From the NCBI RefSeq assembly GCF_001308265.1, contig NZ_CP012023.1, positions 634,932 to 698,931 of the forward strand: DNA of 64,000 nt, in the 5' to 3' direction. Each line of letters starts with the position of its first letter. Position 1 is the first letter of the stretch. This document shows, in pieces, positions 55,946-64,000 of this stretch. Position numbers and translations under genes: made by a program. The notes under the pieces were generated by a model, which saw nothing but the letters and a program-made list of their open reading frames with translations, was not told where the DNA came from and ran no database searches. The DNA is from Celeribacter marinus (GTDB taxonomy: Bacteria > Pseudomonadota > Alphaproteobacteria > Rhodobacterales > Rhodobacteraceae).

Positions 55946-56884
55946 ATGGACAAAGCCACGTCCCATCCCTACCGTCCGCCCATGATCTGGTTTTCCCGCC
56001 TCCCCGATGCCACCAAAGGCATTTTGTTTATGCTTGTCAGTGTGACGAGTTTTTCGCTGATGGATGGCGTTGCAAAACTGCTGGGTCAACGGGTTGATGT
56101 GAGCCAAGTTCTTTTGGCGCGCTACGGCGGGCAACTTCTCATTCTTCTTGTGCTGTTTAACCGCAACATACCGCGCCTGTTGCGCACGGATTACCCACGC
56201 CTGCAATGGGTGCGGGCGGTCTTCCAACTGGCGGCAGCCGCCTGTTTCTTTATCGCGCTGAAAACTGTGGGACTGGCCGAGGCCACCGCCGTGGCCGATT
56301 TGGCCCCTGTTATGATCACGTTGGGGGCGGCACTTCTTCTCAAGGAGCGGGTTGGACCACGCCGCGCCTTTGGCATTGCCACCGCCATGATCGGGGCGTT
56401 GATCGTGATCCGCCCCACTGGTGATGTGTTCACGCCCGCCGCCCTTTGGCCGCTTGGCACGGCTGTGTGCATCGCAGGCTACGCCATTGCGACCCGTTAT
56501 ATTGGCAAATCCGAACCCGTGCAAACCGGCCTGATCTATTCGGGCATTTTCGGCGCGGGTGTTATGATCCTCATCGTGCCATTCCGGTGGGTGACGCCGG
56601 ACGCCACAACATGGGGTCTAATGGCGCTGATCGGCCTAATCGGTACATTCGCGCAGTTGACGATGATCCAAGCCTATTCCACTGCCGAAGCCTCCGCCGT
56701 TGCCCCATTTTCCTACGCTGGTTTGATCACCGCATCCCTGTGGGGTGTGCTCATCTTTGACACATGGCCTGACGGCTACACTGTTTTGGGCGCTCTTGTG
56801 ATCGTATCGGCGGGCCTTTATGTGTGGCACCGCGAAACACGTGGACCAACTATGGCCCGCGCCGCATCCAAAAAAGCAACATAG
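55946..56884 (+). CDS. EamA/DMT family transporter
   Basis: About 312 residues with ten hydrophobic helices in two EamA halves (DATKGILFMLVSVTSFSLMDGVAKLLG; the second half from about LWPLGTAVCIAGYAIATRYIG). EamA members export amino acids or metabolites; the substrate is unknown. The reading frame is open from 55853, overlapping fliG, but the first 31 residues are polar and unlike the family; I use the ATG at 55946, and 55982 is also possible. The next gene starts 16 bases after the stop. Confidence 0.85.
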   Translation: MDKATSHPYRPPMIWFSRLPDATKGILFMLVSVTSFSLMDGVAKLLGQRVDVSQVLLARYGGQLLILLVLFNRNIPRLLRTDYPRLQWVRAVFQLAAAACFFIALKTVGLAEATAVADLAPVMITLGAALLLKERVGPRRAFGIATAMIGALIVIRPTGDVFTPAALWPLGTAVCIAGYAIATRYIGKSEPVQTGLIYSGIFGAGVMILIVPFRWVTPDATTWGLMALIGLIGTFAQLTMIQAYSTAEASAVAPFSYAGLITASLWGVLIFDTWPDGYTVLGALVIVSAGLYVWHRETRGPTMARAASKKAT

Positions 56885-56900
56885 GCAGGCCACCACTCCC

Positions 56901-57833
56901 ATGAAGATCAAGCGCGCAGATCTGGAAGGCTCGTTGAAGCATTACCTGCAAAACCTCGCCATTCGCGCGGTGTTTCGTATGGCGTTTTTGTTGCCCTATG
57001 GTCCCCGCGTGCGCACGGTTGGTTGGATCACATCGCGCATCATCGGGCCGCTTGCCGGATACAACGCGCGGGTGGCCGCGAACCTGAACTACGTGATGCC
57101 AGACTTGCCGCCGCGTGAGGTGAAACGGCTGATGCGCGGCGTGACGGATAACGCCGGACGCACGTTGATGGAGATTTATTCAGGCGACGCGTTTGTCGAG
57201 CGGATGAAATCGGTGCCCTTTGAGGGGGCGGGCGTTGAGGCACTTTATGCAGCGCGTGACACCCGCACGCCCGTCATTCTGGTGACGGGGCATTTCGGCA
57301 ATTACGATGTGCCACGCGGCGCGTTGAATGCGCAGGGTTTCAACCTTGGCGCACTTTACAATCCCATGCGAAACCCGTTTTTCAATGCCCATTATGAACA
57401 GGCGATTGGCACGATTGGCCAGCCAATTTTTCCACGCGGACGGCGCGGGTTTGCGCGGCTTTTGCGTCATTTATCTGGCGGTGGAATGATCGGGTTTCTC
57501 GTTGATGTGTTCAACGGGGGCGGCGCGAAACTCTCATATTTTGGCAAACCGGCGATGACCGCACTATCGGCGGCTGAATTGGCGTTAAAATACAACGCCT
57601 TGGTCATTCCGATCTACGGCATTCGCCAAGAGGATGGCCTGTCGTTCAAGGTGCAGGTCGAGCCACCCATTGCCCACACCACGCCCGAGGAGATGACCCA
57701 AGCGCTCAATGATAGCCTTGAGGCGGTCACGCGGCAGCATATGGAACAATGGTTCTGGATTCACCGCCGCTGGAAGCCGGAGAAAGTCGCTAGAATTGAC
57801 GCAAAACGCGCAAAAAAGGCGAACCTGTCCTAA
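56901..57833 (+). CDS. Lipid A biosynthesis acyltransferase-like protein (LpxL/HtrB family)
   Basis: A 310-residue inner-membrane acyltransferase. The catalytic H-x4-D motif is H131FGNYD136 (TGHFGNYDVPRGAL), with the arginine-containing segment IFPRGRRGFARLLRHL and GFLVDVFNGGGAKLSYFGKPA as family blocks. A hydrophobic N-terminal segment anchors it. It probably adds a secondary acyl chain to lipid A or a related lipid. The ATG at 56901 has AGGCAGG upstream. It is the third gene of the fliG-DMT-acyltransferase strand. Confidence 0.85.
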   Translation: MKIKRADLEGSLKHYLQNLAIRAVFRMAFLLPYGPRVRTVGWITSRIIGPLAGYNARVAANLNYVMPDLPPREVKRLMRGVTDNAGRTLMEIYSGDAFVERMKSVPFEGAGVEALYAARDTRTPVILVTGHFGNYDVPRGALNAQGFNLGALYNPMRNPFFNAHYEQAIGTIGQPIFPRGRRGFARLLRHLSGGGMIGFLVDVFNGGGAKLSYFGKPAMTALSAAELALKYNALVIPIYGIRQEDGLSFKVQVEPPIAHTTPEEMTQALNDSLEAVTRQHMEQWFWIHRRWKPEKVARIDAKRAKKANLS

Positions 57834-57863
57834 CCGCGCCACGATGCGAAGATATACAGCAGA

Positions 57864-58598
57864 TTAATTGTCGGCCACGACCGCCGCGACAATCGCGCCC
57901 GCCTCGCGCACTTGTAAAATCACCGCTGCACGAGCCTCGCCCACGATGGGCACGACAACGGAGAGCGGCGCTTTGCCATCCCAATCGGCCACTGGGGTCC
58001 ATTCGGTAACGGTGTTGGTGTAATCGACAATGCGCCCCGCATTTTCACCGCGCCGGATTTCAATCCTGTGATGCGGGTCGAACCGCACGAGTTGCACGAC
58101 CATCTTGGGCGGCAGCGCGCCCGTGGCCTGCGCAGAAATCTCCAGAGACGTCCCCTGTTTCACCGCGTGCAAAGTCACTGGAACCGCGCCGGATTGTGCC
58201 TGTCGCCGTGTGATTTGCTCGGCCAGAACCATAGGCTTGAACCCGACCACATGATCCACGCCTTGCACAATCATTTGCGGGGTGTAGATGGAGCGCTCAC
58301 CCGCCGCGCGTGCATAGGCGCGCTGACGATCTGTGAACTTGGCTTGGGCAAAGGCGTCTTTCCACCCGATGTAATCCCAATAATCGACATGTAACGAGAG
58401 CGGCAAAACCCCGTCCAGTTCAGACAACTCGGCCATTAGGGCATCTGCGGGTGGACATGACGAACAGCCTTGCGATGTAAACAGCTCGACCACAACGGTG
58501 GGCGTCATCTGCGCGCCCTGTCCGCGTGCAGCCTCTTGTGCCTGTGCACTTGTGGCTGTCAGAGCCGCAAAGACCAAACCTGATAGAACCTGTCGCAT
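57864..58598 (-). CDS. DUF1223 thioredoxin-like periplasmic protein
   Basis: A 244-residue secreted protein of the DUF1223 family. A signal peptide (MRQVLSGLVFAALTATSAQA) is followed by a thioredoxin-like region VVELFTSQGCSSCPPADALMAEL with a CSSC redox pair, LPLSLHVDYWDYIGWKDAFA, and a conserved YTPQMIVQG. The C-terminal half is beta-rich. Its reaction is unknown; disulfide exchange is plausible. The gene faces the acyltransferase gene and lies in the acnA neighbourhood. Confidence 0.85.
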   Translation of the reverse strand: MRQVLSGLVFAALTATSAQAQEAARGQGAQMTPTVVVELFTSQGCSSCPPADALMAELSELDGVLPLSLHVDYWDYIGWKDAFAQAKFTDRQRAYARAAGERSIYTPQMIVQGVDHVVGFKPMVLAEQITRRQAQSGAVPVTLHAVKQGTSLEISAQATGALPPKMVVQLVRFDPHHRIEIRRGENAGRIVDYTNTVTEWTPVADWDGKAPLSVVVPIVGEARAAVILQVREAGAIVAAVVADN

Positions 58599-58706
58599 CC
58601 GCGTCTCCTGTTTGCTACGTCCGTTCTATCCAACGCGGGGCGCACACGCCAATCAACCAATTGCGAGAAGCTGTTACAATCGGGCAATCGGCGCAACACC
58701 AAATAG

Positions 58707-58740
58707 AAAAAGCGCGCCATGAGGGGAAACTCGGCGCGCA
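58707..58740 (-). terminator. Terminator after the PDC-domain gene
   Basis: GCGCGCC and GGCGCGC pair around a 14-base loop; on the minus strand five T residues follow. Confidence 0.75.
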
Positions 58741-58781
58741 ATCTCAGACCATGAACGGTCAGGTGGACGGGATCGAAACCC

Positions 58782-59393
58782 CTAGAAGAAATCAGGCAAT
58801 AGGCCGACCGTGACGGAGCCAATCGGTGCGCCGGTATCAGGATCGGTGATTGTCATCGACGCTTGGCCTTGGTAGGCGCCTGTGGAGGCGTCAACTTCCA
58901 TGTCACCAATGTGGATTGCATCCACGCCGACACTGTAGGTCATGGAGAATTTGTCCTCATCACCTTGCCAGTAGTCCGATGTGGCTACGGACGCTGCTAC
59001 ATTTAGGCCAACCGCATCGGTCACGAACACTTCGCTCACCATGCCGTCAGAGGCCGCAACCATGTCGCGCAGAAAATCGCTAGACGCTGTTTCCAAAACT
59101 CCGCGTTGCAATGCGCCGGTCTCGTCGGAGGCGCGCCATTCGTCATCCAAAGCGATAATTTCAGCCTCACTCAAGCCCGATGTTTTGGCATTTTGCGCCC
59201 GAATAGCGTCCAATACAGTCGCGTCAGCCACCCAATTGGACACTGTGAGCGTCATATACATTTCCATAAGTGGCGCATACTCGTTGTCAGAATTGGTATC
59301 GGCGGCCAAAATAGGAGCGGCGCACAGGGCGGCAAGCGGGGCAGCCAAGAGGACGGACATCAAACGGCTGGATTTTGCGGGTGTTTTAAACAT
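58782..59393 (-). CDS. Secreted PDC/Cache-domain sensor-like protein
   Basis: A 203-residue protein: N-terminal signal peptide (LMSVLLAAPLAALCAAPILAA) followed by one PDC/Cache-type domain (TLTVSNWVADATVLDAIRAQNAKTSGLSEAEIIALDDEW; VSEVFVTDAVGLNVAASVATSDYWQGDEDKF; ASMTITDPDTGAPIGSVTVGLLPDFF). Such domains normally form the ligand-binding part of chemoreceptors or kinases, yet here there is no transmembrane or output domain. It may bind a ligand and pass it to a membrane partner. Own terminator; it is divergent from acnA. Confidence 0.8.
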   Translation of the reverse strand: MFKTPAKSSRLMSVLLAAPLAALCAAPILAADTNSDNEYAPLMEMYMTLTVSNWVADATVLDAIRAQNAKTSGLSEAEIIALDDEWRASDETGALQRGVLETASSDFLRDMVAASDGMVSEVFVTDAVGLNVAASVATSDYWQGDEDKFSMTYSVGVDAIHIGDMEVDASTGAYQGQASMTITDPDTGAPIGSVTVGLLPDFF

Positions 59394-59814
59394 GTTAATT
59401 TCCTTGATACGGGGGACACTGGTGGCCGCAATCGCGCGTTCGACGCGATTGAATATATGTTGGCCTCATGCATTGCCCACGCGGTGTAGGCTAAAGCTCG
59501 ACCCCTTTATGCGCCGCATTTGTTACCACTCAATTAACTCGCATAAAATTTTCTACAAACATGATTTAAGCTGCCGGTATGCTGTATCTATCGGCCGCAC
59601 GTCTGGCGTCGAGACAGCCCGCATCACGTGATGTAGTCCGCGCCGAATGCCTGAATCCGTGCTGTTAGCGCAAACCATGCATGGAATATCAACCATCACG
59701 CGTCTTTTTGTGTGCAATAGTATACAAAAGCGCAATCGCCCCCTTGATTGGACTCACAAAACCCGTCAAAAGCAGGTCAGCAAACCCCTTATCCAGCCAG
59801 GGAGGCAAAGCCCC
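59394..59814. other. Intergenic region upstream of acnA
   Basis: These 421 bases separate two divergent genes. An in-frame extension of acnA to 59647 exists but is unlike aconitase, so I treat it as untranslated. The region holds a candidate inverted repeat (59704-59729) and presumably both promoters. I see no other gene or terminator. Confidence 0.6.
59704..59729. promoter_or_regulatory. Candidate operator upstream of acnA
   Basis: TTTTTGTGT and GTATACAAAAG form an imperfect inverted repeat (arms TTTTGTGT and ATACAAAA, 7 of 8 paired). Such symmetric sites suit a GntR-like or other dimeric regulator. It lies 86 bases upstream of the acnA start. Confidence 0.3.
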
Positions 59815-62502
59815 ATGACAGTTGTTGTCGGTAATGACACCGCAAAAACCCGCCGCACGCTCGACGTAAACGGCAAAAAACTCGCCTATTACTCAATCCC
59901 CGCCGCACAAGAGGCCGGTTTTGGTGATTTCTCCAAACTGCCTGCATCGCTCAAAGTGGTGCTCGAGAACATCTTGCGGTTTGAGGACGGCGGTTTCTCC
60001 GTCTCCACCGATGATATCAAGGCGTTTTCCGAATGGGGCGCAAACGGTGGTAAAAACCCGCGTGAGATCGCCTACCGCCCTGCCCGCGTGTTGATGCAGG
60101 ATTTCACCGGCGTTCCCGCCGTTGTCGACCTCGCCGCCATGCGTGACGGTATCAAAGCCTTGGGTGGCGACGCCAAAAAGATTAACCCGCTGGTTCCCGT
60201 GGACCTCGTGATTGACCACTCCGTCATGATCGACGAGTTCGGCAACCCGCGCGCGTTCCAAATGAACGTGGACCGCGAATACGAGCGCAACATGGAGCGC
60301 TACCAGTTCCTCAAATGGGGTCAGACCGCGTTTGAAAACTTCCGCGTTGTGCCACCGGGCACAGGCATCTGTCACCAGGTGAACGTGGAATACCTCGCAC
60401 AGACCGTTTGGACCGACAAAGACCAAAACGGCGTCGAAGTGGCATACCCCGACACGCTCGTGGGCACTGACAGCCACACCACCATGGTTAACGGTTTGGC
60501 CGTTCTGGGTTGGGGCGTTGGCGGCATCGAGGCAGAGGCAGCCATGCTTGGCCAGCCAATCTCGATGCTCATCCCCGAAGTTGTCGGCTTTAAACTGACC
60601 GGCGCAATGGTCGAGGGCACAACCGCCACCGATCTCGTGCTCAAAGTCGTTGAAATGCTGCGCGCCCACGGTGTGGTTGGCAAATTCGTCGAGTTCTACG
60701 GCGACGGCCTTGACCGTCTGCCCCTCGCAGACCGCTCGACCATTGCCAACATGGCGCCTGAGTATGGTGCAACCTGTGGTTTCTTCCCGATCGATGATGA
60801 AACCCTGCGCTACCTCAAACAGACAGGCCGTGACGAAGATCGCGTAGCCCTCGTCGAAGCTTATGCCAAAGAGAACGGCTTTTGGCGCGATGCGGATTAC
60901 GCACCCGTTTACACCTCGACACTTGAGCTGGACATGGGCGAAATCGTGCCTGCCATCTCGGGTCCAAAACGCCCACAAGACTACGTGGCATTGACCGCAT
61001 CCAAATCTGCCTTTGCAGACGAGATGGAAAACACGTTCAAGCGCGAACAAGGCAAAGAGGTCGCCGTGAAAGGCGAAGATTACACTATGTCCTCGGGCAA
61101 GGTTGTGATCGCCTCCATTACCTCATGTACCAACACATCCAACCCTTACGTGATGATCGGTGCGGGCCTTGTGGCACGCAAAGCACGCGAATTGGGTCTG
61201 AACCGCAAGCCTTGGGTGAAAACATCCCTCGCTCCCGGCTCTCAGGTTGTGACGGAATACCTTGAAGCAGCTGGCCTCCAAGAGGACCTCGACGCGATCG
61301 GTTTCAACCTTGTTGGCTACGGCTGTACTACCTGTATCGGTAACTCAGGTCCAATCCAGCAAGAGATTTCTGACGCGATCGCCGAGGGCGATCTGGTGGC
61401 AACGGCTGTCTTGTCGGGCAACCGCAACTTTGAGGGACGTATCTCCCCCGATGTGCGCGCCAACTATCTCGCATCGCCGCCCCTCGTGGTCGCCTATGCC
61501 CTTGCCGGTGACATGAACATTGACCTGACAACCGAGCCACTTGGCACGGACAAAAACGGCAATGACGTGTACCTCAAAGACATCTGGCCCACGAACAAAG
61601 AGATCTCCGATCTCGTTGAAAAGACCGTGACTCGCGAAGCGTTCTTGTCCAAATACGCAGATGTATTCAAAGGCGACGAAAAATGGCAGGCCGTCGATGT
61701 AACCGAGAGTGAGACCTACGATTGGCCAACCTCCTCGACCTACATCCAAAACCCGCCCTACTTCCAAGGCATGTCCAAGGAAAAAGGCACGATTGCCAAC
61801 GTCACGGATGCAAAAGTCCTCGCGATCTTGGGCGATATGGTCACAACCGACCACATTTCCCCTGCGGGCGGATTTGCGCAATCGACACCGGCAGGCAAGT
61901 ATCTGACCGAACGCCAAGTGTCCCCGCGTGAATTCAACTCCTACGGCTCACGTCGTGGCAACCACCAGATCATGATGCGCGGCACCTTTGCCAACATTCG
62001 CATCAAGAACGAGATGCTTGACGGAGTTGAGGGCGGTTACACCAAAGGACCAGACGGCGCGCAGGCGGCGATCTATGACGCGTCCATGGCGTACCAAGAG
62101 GCAGGGACACCGCTTGTCATCTTTGCAGGCGAACAGTACGGCGCGGGTTCCTCGCGCGACTGGGCGGCCAAAGGGACTGCGCTGTTGGGCGTCAAGGCCG
62201 TGATTGCCGAAAGCTTTGAGCGTATTCACCGCTCCAACCTGGTTGGTATGGGCGTTGTTCCGTTTGAGTTCACCGGTGGTGACAGCCGCAAATCTCTGGG
62301 CCTGACGGGCGACGAGACAGTGACCATTTTGGGTCTTGATAGCGTTTCCCCGCTGCAAGAGTTGACCGCAAATATCACCTATGCGGACGGCACCACCAAA
62401 GACATCACGGTCAAATGCCGCATCGATACAGCTCCTGAAATCGAGTACATCGAAAACGGTGGCGTGCTGCACTACGTGCTGCGCAACCTCGCAAAAGCCT
62501 AA
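59815..62502 (+). CDS. acnA: Aconitate hydratase AcnA (IRP1 type)
   Basis: An 895-residue [4Fe-4S] enzyme interconverting citrate and isocitrate in the TCA cycle. The cluster ligands are C438 ([10 protein letters not shown]), C504 and C507 ([10 protein letters not shown]), as in mammalian IRP1/AcnA. Other marks are [39 protein letters not shown], and the swivel-domain sequence [18 protein letters not shown]. The ATG at 59815 has GGGAGG ten bases upstream. DUF1223 and PDC genes are its divergent neighbours. A terminator follows. Confidence 0.97.
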   Translation: MTVVVGNDTAKTRRTLDVNGKKLAYYSIPAAQEAGFGDFSKLPASLKVVLENILRFEDGGFSVSTDDIKAFSEWGANGGKNPREIAYRPARVLMQDFTGVPAVVDLAAMRDGIKALGGDAKKINPLVPVDLVIDHSVMIDEFGNPRAFQMNVDREYERNMERYQFLKWGQTAFENFRVVPPGTGICHQVNVEYLAQTVWTDKDQNGVEVAYPDTLVGTDSHTTMVNGLAVLGWGVGGIEAEAAMLGQPISMLIPEVVGFKLTGAMVEGTTATDLVLKVVEMLRAHGVVGKFVEFYGDGLDRLPLADRSTIANMAPEYGATCGFFPIDDETLRYLKQTGRDEDRVALVEAYAKENGFWRDADYAPVYTSTLELDMGEIVPAISGPKRPQDYVALTASKSAFADEMENTFKREQGKEVAVKGEDYTMSSGKVVIASITSCTNTSNPYVMIGAGLVARKARELGLNRKPWVKTSLAPGSQVVTEYLEAAGLQEDLDAIGFNLVGYGCTTCIGNSGPIQQEISDAIAEGDLVATAVLSGNRNFEGRISPDVRANYLASPPLVVAYALAGDMNIDLTTEPLGTDKNGNDVYLKDIWPTNKEISDLVEKTVTREAFLSKYADVFKGDEKWQAVDVTESETYDWPTSSTYIQNPPYFQGMSKEKGTIANVTDAKVLAILGDMVTTDHISPAGGFAQSTPAGKYLTERQVSPREFNSYGSRRGNHQIMMRGTFANIRIKNEMLDGVEGGYTKGPDGAQAAIYDASMAYQEAGTPLVIFAGEQYGAGSSRDWAAKGTALLGVKAVIAESFERIHRSNLVGMGVVPFEFTGGDSRKSLGLTGDETVTILGLDSVSPLQELTANITYADGTTKDITVKCRIDTAPEIEYIENGGVLHYVLRNLAKA

Positions 62503-62546
62503 GACGCCACGCGGCTGTATAGCCTCAGGCCTCTTACAAACTGTAG

Positions 62547-62577
62547 AAAGGCTCCGCGCAAGCGGGGCCTTTTTTCA
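62547..62577 (+). terminator. Terminator after acnA
   Basis: AAAGGCTCCGC and GCGGGGCCTTT pair (one GC/GT position) around GCAA, followed by TTTTTT. Confidence 0.85.
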
Positions 62578-62580
62578 TGG

Positions 62581-62595
62581 TTAATCCTTGGTTAA
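62581..62595. promoter_or_regulatory. CtrA-type box upstream of the VPLPA-CTERM gene
   Basis: TTAATCCTTGGTTAA is an exact TTAA-N7-TTAA match to the CtrA consensus, 91 bases upstream of the start. CtrA is phosphorylated through the CckA pathway, whose kinase is encoded at 11.6-13.9 kb. Confidence 0.5.
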
Positions 62596-62685
62596 GGCAC
62601 AATCGGGCCACATTCGTCGGGCATAAATTAACCAACTTAGACCATCCGACCACCATCCGACCCTTGCCTTTTGGAAAGACCCGCC

Positions 62686-63369
62686 ATGACCTGTAGATCC
62701 CTCACCGCTGGCCTGATCGCACTCGCCCTCGCGCCGATTGCCCAAGACGCCGTAGCCCTGACGGTATCCACAACATTTGACGGGTCCGTCTCCACCATGA
62801 GCCAAACCCGCCAACGCGGTTTTTTCACCGAAACCGATTGGTACACGGAAATGTCGGCGATCTCGTTTAGCGTGGAACAAGGCACGTTCTCGTTTGGCGT
62901 CGAAGCCGTTGATGGTGTCTTTGACCCCTATATCTACCTGTTCGAAGCAGACAATAACTTCAGCCAAAACGACCTCATCGCGTTCAATGATGACATCAAT
63001 TATCCCGATGTTCTCGATTCCTATCTGTCGGTCAATTTGGCGGCGGGCGACTATATCGCTGTGGTTGGACAATGGATGAACTGGGGCGGCAATGGGGCCG
63101 GTGATATTGACTACCAAACAGACGTCGTAGACGGCAATGTGTATGGCGGCGTGGCCAACTGGAACACCCTGCCCGAAAACGGCACGGTTCTAGCCACGTA
63201 CAACTACCAAATTGCAATGACGGGTGAGAACCTTGTGGTGGACGGCGTCCCCGCCGTGCCCCTGCCCGCGTCCATGCCATTGTTGCTCGGGGCGTTCGCA
63301 GTGCCAATGCTAATGCGGCGGCGTAAAAAGTCAGCACAGACCCTGACCCATGCGGCCCTTCCCGCTTGA
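62686..63369 (+). CDS. VPLPA-CTERM sorting-signal protein, DVUA0089-like
   Basis: A 227-residue exported protein. A signal peptide (LTAGLIALALAPIAQDAVA) is followed by a calcium-binding-like beta domain (GVFDPYIYLFEADNNFSQNDLIAFNDDINYPDVLDSYLSVNLAAGDYIAVVG) as in the DVUA0089 family. The C-terminus is the exosortase sorting tripartite tag: VPLPASMPLLL, a hydrophobic helix (GAFAVPMLM) and RRRKK. The tag implies processing by an exosortase, usually linked to exopolysaccharide secretion. The ATG at 62686 has GGAAAG upstream. No exosortase gene is in the window. Confidence 0.85.
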   Translation: MTCRSLTAGLIALALAPIAQDAVALTVSTTFDGSVSTMSQTRQRGFFTETDWYTEMSAISFSVEQGTFSFGVEAVDGVFDPYIYLFEADNNFSQNDLIAFNDDINYPDVLDSYLSVNLAAGDYIAVVGQWMNWGGNGAGDIDYQTDVVDGNVYGGVANWNTLPENGTVLATYNYQIAMTGENLVVDGVPAVPLPASMPLLLGAFAVPMLMRRRKKSAQTLTHAALPA

Positions 63370-63378
63370 AGACTGGGG
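63157..63378. repeat. placeholder removed
   Basis: This entry is void; the tandem repeat is described in the entry beginning at 63378 and ending at 63457. Confidence 0.01.
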
Positions 63379-63457
63379 CCCGCCTAAAGACTTGGCCCGC
63401 CTGAAGACTTGGCCCGCCCGAGGACTTGGCCCGCCCGAGGACTGTGCCCGCCTGACC
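63378..63457. repeat. 17-bp tandem repeat (about 4.7 copies)
   Basis: Units at 63378-63394, 63395-63411, 63412-63428 and 63429-63445 plus a partial copy to 63457. The consensus is GCCCGCCYRARGACTTG with a few substitutions; a degenerate partial copy may precede it. It starts nine bases after the VPLPA-CTERM stop. A 17-base unit is not a multiple of three, so it is not a coding repeat. Confidence 0.85.
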
Positions 63458-63655
63458 ATCCCCACACATAAAGAAAATCGTAACAGTTTTGCGCCACACT
63501 TGCGGGATGGAACACAAACCCCATCCCCACCGCGCACTTGCACGCCCCCGCCACATCCCGCTGCCATGGGCAGAGTGGCTTGTTATCCTCCCAATTTTAC
63601 TTTTGGGTCTGCTCTAATCACCTGCGACATTGCGCCACGTAAAGTGAGCGCGTAA

Positions 63656-63683
63656 TCTCCCGCCAACTCAACATGTCGGGAGA
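63656..63683 (+). promoter_or_regulatory. Hairpin sequestering the metY ribosome binding site
   Basis: TCTCCCG (63656-63662) and CGGGAGA (63677-63683) pair perfectly around a 14-base loop. The 3' arm contains GGGAGA, the Shine-Dalgarno sequence five bases before the metY ATG. Confidence 0.6.
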
Positions 63684-63688
63684 ACACT

Positions 63689-64000
63689 ATGTCAGACAAA
63701 AAACTCGGTTTTGATACATTGCAAGTCCACGCAGGCACTGCGCCGGATCCAGCAACAGGCGCGCGTCAGGTGCCGATCTATCAAACCACCGCCTATGCGT
63801 TCAAGGACGCCGAACATGCGGCCCGTTTGTTCAACCTCGAAGAAGTCGGATATATCTATTCGCGCCTGACCAACCCAACCGTTATGGCGCTTGCCAATCG
63901 TATCGTTGCCCTTGAGGGTGGCGTTGGCGGTATCGCGTGTTCCTCTGGCCACGCCGCGCAAATCATGGCGCTCTTCCCGCTGATGCAGCCGGGTTGCAAT
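63689..64000 (+). CDS. metY: O-acetylhomoserine aminocarboxypropyltransferase/sulfhydrylase (5' part)
   Basis: The first 104 residues of a PLP-dependent Cys/Met-metabolism enzyme; the gene runs past the window. The N-terminus DTLQVHAGTAPDPATGARQVPIYQTTAYAFKDAEHAARLFNLEEVGYIYSRLTNPTVMALANRIVALEGG and the following GIACSSGHAAQIMAL match O-acetylhomoserine sulfhydrylases, which make homocysteine directly from sulfide. GGGAGA lies five bases before the ATG and is masked by a hairpin, so translation may be regulated. Confidence 0.9.
   Translation, partial: MSDKKLGFDTLQVHAGTAPDPATGARQVPIYQTTAYAFKDAEHAARLFNLEEVGYIYSRLTNPTVMALANRIVALEGGVGGIACSSGHAAQIMALFPLMQPGCN

Larger units (their letters stand above)
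63370..63688. other. Intergenic region between VPLPA-CTERM gene and metY
   Basis: These 319 bases contain the tandem repeat, then about 180 bases without a gene I can support, and the hairpin before metY at 63656-63683. Confidence 0.6.

Noticed and set aside
59647..59814. Extension of acnA upstream by 56 codons
   Set aside because: The sequence is unlike aconitase N-termini, whereas the ATG at 59815 has GGGAGG and the conserved start.
59893..61050. A 385-codon open frame opposite acnA
   Set aside because: Antisense shadow of aconitase; rich in His and Phe from reversed codons, without motifs.
63378..63457. The tandem repeat as a CRISPR array
   Set aside because: Units are directly adjacent with no spacers and no cas genes are present. 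A void feature entry with reversed coordinates near this position (63378/63157) should be ignored.
63350..63655. A 101-codon frame across the 17-bp repeats
   Set aside because: It overlaps the end of the VPLPA-CTERM gene in another frame, is Pro/Thr-rich from the repeat, and has no ribosome site.

Overview
The window looks like a chromosomal segment of a marine alphaproteobacterium of the Rhodobacterales (Roseobacter group). The evidence is a recA gene with an alphaproteobacterial GTTC-N7-GTTC SOS box, a CckA-type hybrid kinase, an aglEFGAK sugar island, a VPLPA-CTERM protein, and roseobacter-type small families (DUF1330, DUF1223, DUF6314, Hint fragment). These assignments rest on reading motifs and translations by eye; no database search was run. 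I saw no insertion sequence, prophage, CRISPR array, rRNA operon or replication origin.

Layout. 1-5.5 kb (+): the 3' part of icd, a HupE/UreJ protein, two tandem YitT membrane proteins, an SMR transporter and typA. 5.5-18 kb (-): an enolase-superfamily enzyme, two DUF1330 proteins, alaS, recA, cckA, an RsmB-type methyltransferase, guaB and a TehA/SLAC1-like protein. 18-28.4 kb: an alpha-glucoside/glucose utilisation island, with aglK-aglA-aglG-aglF-aglE leftward and a LacI regulator, a GH1 beta-glucosidase and glucokinase rightward. An identical 14-bp palindrome lies before aglE and before the glucosidase gene. 28.5-38.7 kb: chemotaxis genes in two converging operons, STAS-cheY-cheA-cheW-cheR-cheY-(possible CheT/CheZ-like) and mcp-cheB-cheD.

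40.7-47.4 kb is the most unusual part. It holds a Slam (DUF560) outer-membrane translocon, a Crp/Fnr regulator, an RTX protein, a TbpB-like surface lipoprotein, and a gene that appears to fuse a two-heme cytochrome c domain to a Slam-like beta-barrel. Two TTAAC-N4-GTTAA inverted repeats, before the RTX gene and before the cytochrome-barrel gene, sit at the same distance (32 bp centre to centre) from candidate -10 hexamers. That places both at about -41.5, as expected for a Crp/Fnr activator. I infer one co-regulated cell-surface system, perhaps for iron/heme or surface electron transfer.

47.6-64 kb is mostly housekeeping: tRNA-Leu(UAG), a Hint-domain fragment, a stand-alone NAD(P)H-hydrate dehydratase, glnB-glnA, a GNAT enzyme, bioY, a DUF6314 protein, purB, an isolated fliG, a DMT exporter, a lipid A acyltransferase-like protein, a DUF1223 protein, a periplasmic PDC/Cache protein, acnA, a VPLPA-CTERM protein with a candidate CtrA box, a 17-bp tandem repeat, and the 5' end of metY behind a hairpin that would mask its ribosome binding site.
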